Origin: Artemisia argyi
Taxonomy: Eukaryota; Streptophyta; Magnoliopsida; Asterales; Asteraceae
Length of the DNA: 64,000 nucleotides
Assembly: GCA_030686995.1 (NCBI GenBank)
Contig: CM060697.1
Location: 104,655,272 to 104,719,271 of the forward strand
Direction of reading: 5' to 3'
The stretch's first letter is position 1. Each line of letters starts with the position of its first letter. Under the pieces are notes generated by a model, which saw only the letters and a list, made by a program, of their open reading frames with translations, was not told the DNA's origin and ran no database searches. A program made the translations under genes and the position numbers. This document shows, in pieces, positions 48,654-60,000 of the stretch.

Positions 48654-48669
48654 CAAGTGTAAGGGTATA
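48654..48669 (+). promoter_or_regulatory. Polypurine-like tract before the 3' LTR of element 2
   Basis: CAAGTGTAAGGGTATA abuts the first base of the 3' LTR (48670). It is less pure than the internal copies, but it is in the right place to prime plus-strand DNA. Confidence 0.6.
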
Positions 48670-49615
48670 TGATGAGGCGAAAAATGAACCGTTTTTAAGG
48701 GGTCATTTAAGCCCGGAATTGAATTTATTTGATCAAATATTGCCCTAAATCGTTCCTTTTGTGATTTTAGGTACTTTGGGAGAGAAATCTGGAAAAGGAA
48801 GCAATTCGGACGTTTTTGGAGCATAAAAGTGAAGAAAACGCCAAAGTCTTAATTTTCCTTGCTGGGAACAGTAGGTGACGGCGTCAAGAAGAAAATCTTG
48901 ACGGCGTCAAGAGTAATTTCCATGACGGCCCAGTACATATTTGACGGCGTCACAAGGTAGGGCGTCAAGAGGAAAAAGCATGACGGCCTAGAAACACATA
49001 ACACTTGACGGCATCAGATCTGGATCAAGGCAGTCCGAGGAGTATTTTGGCGGCGAGGTGACGGCGTCACAAAATTGCTCTTGACACCGTCAGACCCTAT
49101 TTCCTATATATAGTTTTCTAATTTTCACATTAAAGAGAGAAGAGTTTTGGAGAAACCCTAGGTCCGAACTTAAGACGAATTTTACAGGTTTTTCAAGGGT
49201 TCTCAGCCCTTGATCCCTTTCATGTGTAATTGAGATAAGTGTTCTTTTAATTCAATCAATATGTCTATGTGTTGGTTGGCTATATCTTGTTTTTGTCTTA
49301 ATTCCATCATGCTAGGCTAGATCTATCTTGTGTTTGCTTGGATCTAATGAAACCTAGATGTTAATTATGTGTTGATTACTTGTTTATGCTTGTATTGGAT
49401 GAATGAATTCGATGTTAGGCTTAAGAAAACTGGCAGATCTCCAAATGGTAACATGCTTGAACGTCTTAGGAAACATGAACTGACGTGCACTAGGTTTTAT
49501 TGGTTGTATTTAATGCATGAGTAAATTCTAATGATCCCATGTTATGAGCTTCTTAGCCGGCTCGACATAGGAGTGAAGTAGGCACTCATAGGATTGGGGA
49601 ATTAAGTTCGCCACC
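48670..49615 (+). repeat. 3' LTR of element 2, first part
   Basis: These 946 bp match 42371 onward. They are interrupted after ccacc (49611-49615) by element 3 and continue at 61385. Confidence 0.95.
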
Positions 49616-51049
49616 TGATTCGCCTCAAACAGTCAGATAATTATTGATCAACCACTTGTGAATGGCCAACTGTAATAGTCAAACAGCTGAGGCAAATGCT
49701 TCCGTGAAATACAGTGTTTTCCCGGGTCGTAATGTCCCAACGAGGTTGTGATGGTATTAAAAACGAATCTGTGATCGAATGAATGTGAACAGGAAAGGTT
49801 ATAAGTGTGTGTGTGTGATTACACTAGGGTTTTATAACTTAAAATAACTTATATAAACTATATGAATAGTTACGTGAAACCTAGATATCTAAAACGTATA
49901 AACGTACACCAATTTAAAATCAGACGCGACCGCGTACTGAGAAAAAGGTGAGTTTTAAGAAAAATAAATTATAAGGGTTAAAAATGAAAATTCTATAAAC
50001 TTAAACTTAAGATAAAATTAAACTAAAAATAAAACTATTTTTTAGATTATTTAATTATTTATTATTAATTATTTAATTAAAAACTATTTAACTATTTAAT
50101 TAAAATTAACTTAAATAAAAACTAAAAATGATTAACACTACAAATTAAACTAAAAAATTATAAAAATAATTTCTAAAACTTAAAATGAACTTGAAGAAAG
50201 TATAAAAAAATAAAAATAAATATTTTTGTCTTTTTATGAGCTTTTTATTAATTAAAAACTATTTATATTAATTAAACTAATTAAACTATTTTAAATTACA
50301 AATCAACTTAGAAAATTATGGGAAAATTTATAAATCTAATTAAACATCACAGGAATCCTAAAAAATTATAAAAACTTTATTTTATGTATTTTTAAACTAG
50401 TTTACTAATTATTATTCTAAATATTAAACAATTACCAATTAAACTAATTAAATTATAAAAACTATTAAATGAACAGTATAAATCACAAGAAAATTTCTAA
50501 AATTATTTTATGACTTATAGAAGCTAGGAAAAATATAAAATATAGGTGGTACTATATAAAAACTAATTATGCTATTTATAATTTATTTATTAATTAATTA
50601 TTAAATAAACTAATATTAATTCTAATTAATACTAAAAGACAAAATTAAAATCTAAGAAAATTATTATAATTACTTTAACCTAAAATGAAATTAATAAAAA
50701 TATAAAAACACAAACTTACTTAATAAAAATGTAAAAATTAAAATTAAAATTAAATTATATTAAATAGAAACTATCACTTATTTTTATGTTGTTTTTTCTT
50801 GAATTTTATTTTACAATACTATATTATATATAAAAATAGATAACTTTAATAAAGACAATTATTTTATAAGCTAATAATAAGCTGTATGGGAGCTTATTAG
50901 TGTGGCAGTTGACCATAGTTGACCAAACAAGCTAATAAGCTAAAACTGACTTTTGTGGGGTCCACAAGAGTAAAATCCAGTTCAACTTAATCAATTAAAC
51001 CTATATAAGCTAGAAAAAGCTCAAGTGGAACACTGAATAAGCCAATAAG

Positions 51050-51075
51050 CCACAATAAGCAATTGCTTATTGTGG
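51050..51075. repeat. 26-bp perfect palindrome in the LTR of element 3
   Basis: The sequence reads CCACAATAAGCAA followed by its exact complement, with no spacer. The same palindrome is at 58539-58564 in the other LTR. Both lie among many AATAAGC and GCTTATT words. Confidence 0.9.
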
Positions 51076-52879
51076 ACTGAGACAGAAAAATGGGACAAGG
51101 TTCAAGGCTGATTCAAGGTGGGTCCCAGTGGGACACAGGTCAAACAAATGGTCAATGGTAGTTCCCTGGTGGGAGGGGGGTTGTAAGAACCTATTTATGG
51201 GGTGTGGGGCCCACTGTGGTGGTCACAAATCACCACCAAAGTGGTGGTGATGGACTGGGTCTGAAGGAGCAGGGCACACCCTTGCCCTGCAAGTGAGTTT
51301 GAGGGTCTGTGGGGCCCAGGGTAAAATTCCTAAAAATACAAAACTTATGGGAACTTAAAAATGAGCTAGTAGACTACAACTAGGAACAACTTTCAGGTTC
51401 TAAAACCTATTCCTAAATTCTAAACAATTCTCCCAAGATTTGAGAAAATCTGAGAAGCTGTCAATTGACTTTTTTTTATGAAACTTGGTATTTTGACTTT
51501 TATGAGTTTCTAATGAGTCTAATGATCTTATGAAGTTGTAATAAGCCTAGGTGTATTGAAATTTATCAACCTAAACTCACTATGGAATGATTTGAATGTT
51601 TGTGGAATCTAAAATCCACACAGTGGACTGTGATGAAATGTGAAATGGATTTTTGACTTTTACATGAATAAAACTTGTTTTATTGCTTTGACTATACTAC
51701 TAATACCTTAAGTGATTTGTTCAAACCAAAAGCAACTACCAAAAACTTCTATATCACTCAGAACCTCACTAAACCAAACACTACCTTAAATCCTTGACAT
51801 GAATGAAATTAACTGAAACTTAGAACTAGAATCTAATCTATCAATCACAAACTATCTATATAGCTATAATTAAGTAAAAATAACAATTAAAAACCACAAA
51901 TAAGCTTATGAGCAACAAAAACAGATGATGAAAACAATATAGAAAATGCTTACAAATTGTGATCAAGGCTGAAACAAAGAACCATGAACTACAAATACAT
52001 CCTATTGCCTCCCATAAGGCACTAGTACCCTTGCAATCCAGAAATCACCCATCTCCATGCCTCATTCTTTCTAAACATTGATTTTTTTATTTTATAGCTA
52101 TTTATTTTTATTTTTCTTATATTTTATACTTATGGAGTAAAATGACTGCAAAGCTGTGAAACCCTTTTGAAAACTTGTAAATAAGCTTAAATAAACTTAA
52201 TGGAACAAGAACAACAAGAAAAATAACAAATTCCAAGTGAAATTGTCAAATTCACAATGAAACTGCCAAAGCTAAATTTGATTGAACAAGATAATAATTC
52301 AAGGATCAAGAAAGATTAAGATACATTAAAGTAACTGAGTACAACTTGTTTTGATGGAAATTACAACTGAAAATAAAGTTTACACTACCTACGGCTAATT
52401 TACACTAAACCTAAACTAATAATTTTACTCTTCTGCTCCATTTCCATTTTGTAGCCCTTTTCTGAGCTTGTGGGACCCACTGGGGTATTTCCCACCATTT
52501 CCCAGCCATTGATTGTGTTTGAATCATCTCAACCGTTTAAAAATGTTTCTTGGCGCCAAAGTCTCCACAGGGTACTGTAGTTAACGTGGGGAGGGTTTTA
52601 AGGGTTTAATGGGTTTTGGAGGGATGTGTGAGGTGGAGGGGAGTGGGTAGACAGCTGGGTGGTGAGCTGGTATGGTGGTATGGAGCAGAGGTGAGTCTGT
52701 GTGGTGGTATGGTTTTGGGAGGGAAAAGGGTAAAAAGGGGTGGTTTTGTTTGTGGGGTGTTGACCGGGCGTTGACCCAGGTTTAATATAAACGCTGGTGG
52801 GCTTTTGTTGAGTGGGCCAAAAATAGTGGGGATGGGCTTGGCTATGTTGGGTTTAGTTTGGTTTGGTCTAATAATAATA

Positions 52880-53560
52880 AGGGTCCGTTTGTATAATAAC
52901 TAACAAGGACCAATTTTGTAGTTTGGGGAAAGTTAAGGGTGGGGTTTTGTAAATTTACCAAAGTTAACAAAAGGGCCTATCTTGCCAAGTGTGAATAGTA
53001 CAAGGGTAATAAATGATAATTCACTAATTAAAAATACCCAGGGACTAAATTTGTCATTTTGGAAACTTGAGGGACTAAATGTGTAATTTATTCAAAACTT
53101 TCACCCAGGGACTAATAGTGATAATTATGAATTCCCTAGGACCCTTAATGATAATTTTCCCATTTTGAACACCCGGGGACTAAAACTGTCAAGTTTGAAA
53201 CTTTGAGGGACCTGTTTTGCCAAACTGTGAAACTTCAGGGACCAATCATGTAAATTCACCAAACTTCATACCAAGGACCATTCCTGCAAAAGATTATTAG
53301 TATAAGGACCAAAATTGCTTTTCTCAAAGTTTTAACATCCCAAGGACTATTTCTGTCAATTTCCAAAGTACAGGGACTAAACTTGTAATTTTATGAAACT
53401 TTGCACCAAAGGACTAAATATGTAATTTTATTATTAAAAAGGACCTTTGATGACTTTTTCAAGTTTTTAGAATAACCAGGGACTAGTTTTGCCAATTTAT
53501 GAAACTTGAGGGACTGAAACTGCCAATTATGCAAACTTTGTACGTTTTTCATCTGTTTTT
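52880..53560. repeat. GGGACTAAA-type degenerate tandem repeat (3' LTR of element 3)
   Basis: About 15 units of 30-50 bp, each like 'aGGGACTAAAnTTGTnAtTTt...AAACTT', run head to tail. The paired array is at about 60580-61240 in the other LTR. Confidence 0.75.
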
Positions 53561-53695
53561 GCATATTTTGCATTTGAAACATATAAAACACACCTTTAAG
53601 ATATTTTAAGTATTTTGATACATATTTGAGTGTTTTAGTATGTTTTGGCAGCTCAGATTGGTATAAAATGATGAGTATTTAGACACTCATCAATC

Positions 53696-53706
53696 CCCCA
53701 CACTAA
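53696..53706 (-). promoter_or_regulatory. Polypurine tract of element 3
   Basis: Minus strand AGTGTGGGGGA lies three bases before the 3' LTR edge at 53692. Further AGTGTGGGGGA-type tracts on the same strand are at about 54248-54261 and 54541-54553. Confidence 0.7.
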
Positions 53707-53759
53707 ACTATTGCTAGTCCCTAGCAATCTTTTGAGAAAAACTTAATGGATTTGAAAAA

Positions 53760-54150
53760 ATCTTTACCAAAAGCCATCACTTCTGGAGTAGCCCGGTGTA
53801 AGAACTGTGGTACACCTGATAACCGTGTGATTTTGAGCAAATCACCAGCTGTCAACGGATTTGATTAGTCTTTACCAAAAGCCGTTTGCTTCTGGACTAA
53901 CCAACTCTTGATGGAATAGTCAACATCTTGGTGAGCTGATTACCAATTATGGTTTTTCCATGGCCTTTACCACAAGCCATAATCTTGCGGGCTAGCCAAC
54001 TCATTCGCTTTATGGGATATGGGGAGTTGAGGAACCATACAATTTTTGGCAAATTGCAAGCCATAAACGGGTTTGAGTTATCTTTACCAAGAACCGTTTG
54101 CTCCTGGATTAGCCAATCCTTATGTGGGTTAGACATGGCGGACTGATAAC
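53760..54150. repeat. Four degenerate copies of a ~95-120-bp tandem unit (element 3)
   Basis: Units start with TCTTTACCAAAAGCC or close variants at about 53760, 53871, 53964 and 54081, each followed by TTCTGG..TAGCC-like and then 'GATAACC' or 'GATTACC'-like words. No ORF explains them. Confidence 0.65.
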
Positions 54151-54265
54151 CATTTATTGCGTTCTAAGTGAGAAAAAATTTTAAAATTTTGGCTAAAATG
54201 GGGGTTCTTGATGGAACATGTGTTTAAATTCGTTAGAATAACGAATCTCCCCCCACACTTAGAAC

Positions 54266-54287
54266 TGAATATTGTCCTCAATATTCA
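54266..54287 (-). ncRNA. Stem-loop before an internal PPT-like tract (element 3)
   Basis: Minus strand TGAATATTG-AGGA-CAATATTCA has 9-bp perfect arms. Five bases later comes AAGTGTGGGGGGAG (54261-54248). Compared with 47039-47060 in element 2, one C-G pair is replaced by T-A and the loop changes from GGGA to AGGA. Confidence 0.6.
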
Positions 54288-54426
54288 AAGTACCGGGTGT
54301 TAAACCGAACTTAGAACGTAAGAGGAAAATATTCCATAGCCTTTATTTAAAATGTATATACATACAATTATTTTTTAGATAAAACTTCTTAAATAGAAGC
54401 TATCACTATATTTACATTTTTTTAGA

Positions 54427-54527
<101 letters not shown>

Positions 54528-54753
54528 ACATGTGGGGTATCTCCCCCACACTAGGGTGAAACATGGGTGAAAACCTATGTACATGCTAATGTTTTTGATT
54601 TCCGAGTCGCTAGCTTGACTCGACCCCGAATTCATTTGTCCATGGGGAAGCAAGTGGAAGAGACAATCTCAATCGGACTTTCATTCAAGATGTTTGGATA
54701 AACATTTGAAGCACGTGAAAGTTCCACACCGATGAGGTATAATGACACCCGGC

Positions 54754-56871
54754 TCATAATTTATAAATGAAAATGCCGGGGTCAAAGATAATGTCCTCAC
54801 TCCCGAAAGAGTGAAGAACAGGATAAGCCACGGAATATATGAAGAAAAGGAAGAAAATCATAATGAAAATCATGACTAACTCCTCATCTTCAATAGGAGA
54901 ATTCATTGTTTCATGAATCTCCTCTTTTAAGCTCGTTTGATCAAGACATATTATGGGTATATCTAAATCAAAATAGAAAGTATCATACTCCGGTGGAGAT
55001 ATGATATGAGTGAGTTCAAAGGAGAACTCCTCGTAAAGAGAATCATTCACAAGATGTAAATCCGTGAACTCATGTTCCGTTGTGGACTCATCACAATCCT
55101 TAATCTGAGTACCAAATAATGGGTTATCAGAAATCAAAGTGAATTCAGATTCGAATTCAAATAGAGGATTAGTGAGAGTAGTCTCGACTGCTTCGGGAAC
55201 AAAATGATTATCATTCTATTCTTCTGAATTGACAAGCTCAGAAGGTAATTCCTCCACATAACTGATGTCTCCACAAGATAAAGAATAGTCCTCATCAGAA
55301 TCAGAGAACATCTCAATATGATCATTTGGAAAGACAAGAGGGGAAGGAATATCACACATATGATCAAGAATTCCCTGTGACTCACTTGGGATTGAGACAA
55401 GGTTCTTAACACTAGACTTTATGAATTCGTCCGATTCCTTTGCAGGAATAGTGTTAAGATGCTCGTCCCCCATGCTCAGAGAGTGAGTGGGAACCTCGGG
55501 TGTGATAACAGTAGACTCAGGGAGATGAGAAGGACTAGCAGTAATGGATTCTACAAGTTCCATTATTTCTACTGCTGGTGATTCAGTTATATTCTTTTCT
55601 CCCTGTATATTCATGAAAGGAGTCTCAACTGATGAACTCGATGAATCTTTTTGAGTGATAACAATGTTATCATCATCATCACTGTCATCATCGTAATCAT
55701 AAAAATCAGCATAGCGAATATTGGCACGTATTTTGGCTACTCTTTGCTCAGCAATTAAATCTTCCATGCTTCTTTTGTCTCTAACAGTACGTCCTTCAGC
55801 AAGTAATTCCACGATAGATTTATCACGAGAATATGGAATGAGTGGAGACTGTGGGGGTGTGGATGTGTCAAAACCGGAAGGTTGACATTGATCATCATTA
55901 TGAGGACCCCCACAATATACACAAGAAAAACTTGGTGCATTGTGAGACGACATATTAGCTAACTCCTCTATAATGTTTTTAAGTTTTTCAAGAACCTCTA
56001 GACAAGGGTCTTGCTGGTTTTGAGGAGTTGCTTGGTTCATTTGGTATTGTGGAAGTGGGTCTTGAAACAAATAGTCGTAATTGTTACAAGGAAATGGATT
56101 CCTTGTTTGACAATCAGAGCTAAAATGTGGACCTCCACAGTACTCACAACAGTTAAACTGCTGAGTCTGGCTTGGTGTATTTTGATACGAAGCATCATTG
56201 AGATTTGGATAATATGATTCTTGCTCGTATGAATGTAATGGGTAGTTGGAAAAATTTGAGGAGTCGTTGAATGAGTTTTGATTAGGATCATAAGCAAATG
56301 AATTACTCGATCCACAAAGCAAACAACTCCCGTTTTGAATATCATTACCACATTGTTCACATGTACACCAACGACATGGAAAACCGAAAAGAGGCTCACC
56401 ACAACCGTCACAAGGGACAAAATCTGGAGGTGGGACAAGTGGTGTGCTCTTAGAGCTAGCAATTTCCACCACTTCCGTTATGGTCTCGGGTTTTTGTTTT
56501 TGATAATTGTGAAGATTAGGCAAATCGTTCTTTTCAGTAATTGCCCTAAGCTCTGTACGTTTGCTTGACAAACTTTTAACCGTAAACCGTGAAAGATCAG
56601 GATTGATTCTTGAAGGTTTAGGAGCATTTGTGAGCTCAGGTTTTTGTACAACCGTGGTTTGGACGTATTTAGCACCTCCATCGTCAGAGGAAAGTACAAG
56701 GTCCTTTGTCACCTCGGTTTCATGATCTCTTTCCCTCACCGGAGAGGGAATAGGAATCGAAGGTCCATCATAATCAACATAACATCTTGACATTTTTGAC
56801 AAGGCCATAAGTTTTTCAACTTTGCTTTTACAGGCCCTTTGTTTAAAAAAATCGTCATCGAGAGATGCCAT
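54754..56871 (-). pseudogene. Cys-rich Gag-like ORF of element 3, one in-frame stop
   Basis: One frame of 706 codons starts at ATG 56871 and ends at 54754, interrupted only by TAG at 55216-55218; the first 551 codons are open. It holds a series of Cys motifs: CDGCG and CTCEQCG...CLLCG (about residues 160-195), CCEYCGGPHFSSDC (about 242) and CVYCGGPHNDDQC (about 318). An acidic Asp run (about 395-405) follows, and after the stop a hydrophobic segment (IFIMIFFLFFIYSVAYPVL) and SEDIIFDPG. I remember this combination from Gag-pol leaders of daisy-family Ty3/Gypsy elements. The CGGPH knuckles suggest RNA or zinc binding. No protease or RT follows. The stop may truncate the protein or be read through; I cannot tell which. 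Confidence 0.7.
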
Positions 56872-57075
56872 TTGAATTAATTATGGGATAAGTGGAAGAA
56901 AGTAGAATCAAAGGGTTTTGGGGATGAGAAATGAAGAATCAAATAGGTAGGGGTGTAAAGGTGAATATTTTTGTGTTTTGTTTTATAAAAATAAGGATAA
57001 AAGATGGTAAATATACAATGAATGTATATCCAGATTCACTAATACGCAAAATCGTTTAAAATAAGCGCACAACCT

Positions 57076-57092
57076 CCCCGGCAGCGGCGCCA
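57076..57092 (-). promoter_or_regulatory. Primer binding site of element 3 (tRNA-Asp type)
   Basis: Minus strand TGGCGCCGCTGCCGGGG lies five bases inside the LTR edge at 57098. It matches the tRNA-Asp complement with at most one or two changes and fixes the element's orientation. Confidence 0.85.
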
Positions 57093-57097
57093 AATTT

Positions 57098-60000
57098 TGA
57101 TTCGCCTCAAACAGTCAGATAATTATTGATCAACCACTTGTGAATGGCCAACTGTAATAGTCAAACAGCTGAGGCAAATGCTTCCGTGAAATACAGTGTT
57201 TTCCCGGGTCGTAATGTCCCAACGAGGTTGTGATGGTATTAAAAACGAATCTGTGATCGAGTGAATGTGAACATGAAAGGTTATAAGTGTGTGTGTGTGT
57301 GATTACACTAGGGTTTTATAACTTAAAATAACTTATATAAACTATATGAATAGTTACGTGAAACCTAGATATCTAAAACGTATAAACGTACACCAATTGA
57401 AAATCAGACGCGACTGCGTACTGAGAAAAATGTGAGTTTTAAGAAAAATAAACTATAAGGGTTAAAAATGAAAATTCTATAAACTTAAACTTAAAATAAA
57501 ATTAAACTAAAAATAAAACTATTTTTTAGATTATTTAATTATTTATTATTAATTATTTAATTAAAAACTATTTAACTATTTAATTAAAATTAACTTAAAT
57601 AAAAACTAAAAATGATTAACACTACAAATTAAACTAAAAACTTACAAAAATAATTTCTAAAACTTAAAATGAACTTGAAGAAAGTATAAAAAAATAAAAA
57701 TAAATATTTTTGTCTTTTTATGAGCTTTTTATTAATTAAAAACTATTTATATTAATTAAACTAATTAAACTATTTTAAATTACAAATCAACTTAGAAAAT
57801 TATGGGAAAATTTACAAATCTAATTAAACATCACAGGAATCCTAAAAAATTATAAAAACTTTATTTTATGTATTTTTAAACTAGTTTACTAATTATTATT
57901 CTAATTATTAAACAATTACCAATTAAACTAATTAAATTATAAAAACTATTAAATGAACAGTATAAACCACAAGAAAATTTCTAAAATTATTTTATGACTT
58001 ATAGAAGCTAGGAAAAATATAAAATATAGGTGTTACTATATAAAAACTAATTATGCTATTTATAATTTATTTATTAATTAATTATTAAATAAACTAATAT
58101 TAATTCTAATTAATACTAAAAGACAAAATTAAAATCTGAGAAAATTATTATAATTACTTTAACCTAAAATGAAATTAATAAAAATATAAAAACACAAACT
58201 TACTTAATAAAAATGTAAAAATGAAAATTAAAATTAAATTATATTATATTAAATAGAAACTATCACTTATTTTTATGTTGTTTTTTCTTTAATTTTATTT
58301 TACAATACTATATTATATATAAAAATAGATAACTTTAATAAAGACAATTATTTTATAAGCTAATAATAAGCTGTATGGGAGCTTATTAGTGTGGCAGTTG
58401 ACCACAGTTGACCAAACAAGCTAATAAGCTAAAACTGACTTTTGTGGGGTCCACAAGAGTAAAATCCAGTTCAACTTAATCAATTAAACCTATATAAGCT
58501 AGAAAAAGCTCAAGTGGAATACTGAATAAGCCAATAAGCCACAATAAGCAATTGCTTATTGTGGACTGAGACAGAAAAATGGGACAAGGTTCAAGGCTGA
58601 TTCAAGGTGGGTCCCAGTGGGACACAGGTCAAACAAATGGTCAATGGTAGTTCCCTGGTGGGAGGGGGGTTGTAAGAACCTATTTATGAGGTGTGGGGCC
58701 CACTGTGGTGGTCACAAATCACCACCAAAGTGGTGGTGATGGACTGGGTCTGAATGAGCAGGGCACACCCTTGCCCTGCAAGTGAGTTTGAGGGTCTGTG
58801 GGGCCCAGGGTAAAATTCCTAAAAATACAAAACTTATGGGAACTTAAAAATGAGCTAGTATACTACAACTAGGAACAACTTTCAGGTTCTAAAACCTATT
58901 CCTAAATTCTAAACAATTCTCCCAAGATTTGAGAAAATCTGAGAAGCTGTCAATTGACTTTTTTTTTATGAAACTTGGTATTTTGACTTTTATGAGTTTC
59001 TAATGAGTCTAATGATCTTATGAAGTTGTAATAAGCCTAGGTGTATTGAAATTTATCAACCTAAACTCACTATGGAATGATTTGAATGTTTGTGGAATCT
59101 GAGAAAATCTAAACAATTCTCCCAAGATTTGAGAAAATCTGAGAAGCTGTCAATTGACTTTTTTTTTATGAAACTTGGTATTTTGACTTTATGAGTTTCT
59201 AATGAGTCTAATGATCTTATGAAGTTGTAATAAGCCTAGGTGTATTGAAATTTATCAACCTAAACTCACTATGGAATGATTTGAATGTTTGTGGAATCTA
59301 AAATCCACACAGTGGACTGTGATGAAATGTGAAATGGATTTTTGACTTTTACATGAATAAAACTTGTTTTATTGCTTTGACTATACTACTAATACCTTAA
59401 GTGATTTGTTCAAACCAAAAGAAACTACCAAAAACTTCTATATCACTCAGAACCTCACTAAACCAAACACTACCTTAAATCCTTGACATGAATGAAATTA
59501 ACTGAAACTTAGAACTAGAATCTAATCTATCAATCACAAACTATCTATATAGCTATAATTAAGTAAAAATAACAATTAAAAACCACAAATAAGCTTATGA
59601 GCAACAAAAACAGATGATGAAAACAATACAGAAAATGCTTACAAATTGTGATCAAGGCTGAAACAAAGAACCATGAACTACAAATACATCCTATTGCCTC
59701 CCATAAGGCACTAGTACCCTTGCAATCCAGAAATCACCCATCTCCATGCCTCATTCTTTCTAAACATTGATTTTTTTATTTTATAGCTATTTATTTTTTT
59801 TTCTTATATTTTATACTTATGGAGTAAAATGACTGCAAAGCTGTGAAACCCTTTTGAAAACTTGTAAATAAGCTTAAATAAACTTAATGGAACAAGAACA
59901 ACAAGAAAAATAACAAATTCCAAGTGAAATTGTCAAATTCACAATGAAACTGCCAAAGCTAAATTTGATTGAACAAGATAATAATTCAAGGTTCAAGAAA

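Larger units (their letters stand above)
49616..53692 (-). repeat. 3' LTR of element 3 (4077 bp)
   Basis: On the plus strand it runs TGATTCGCC...CACTCATCA. It contains an AATAAGC-rich segment with a 26-bp palindrome (51050-51075), a hairpin of the type ATCACCACC/GGTGGTGAT near 51230 and a GGGACTAAA-type repeat array (about 52880-53560). The short ORFs inside are not conserved coding regions. Confidence 0.95.
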
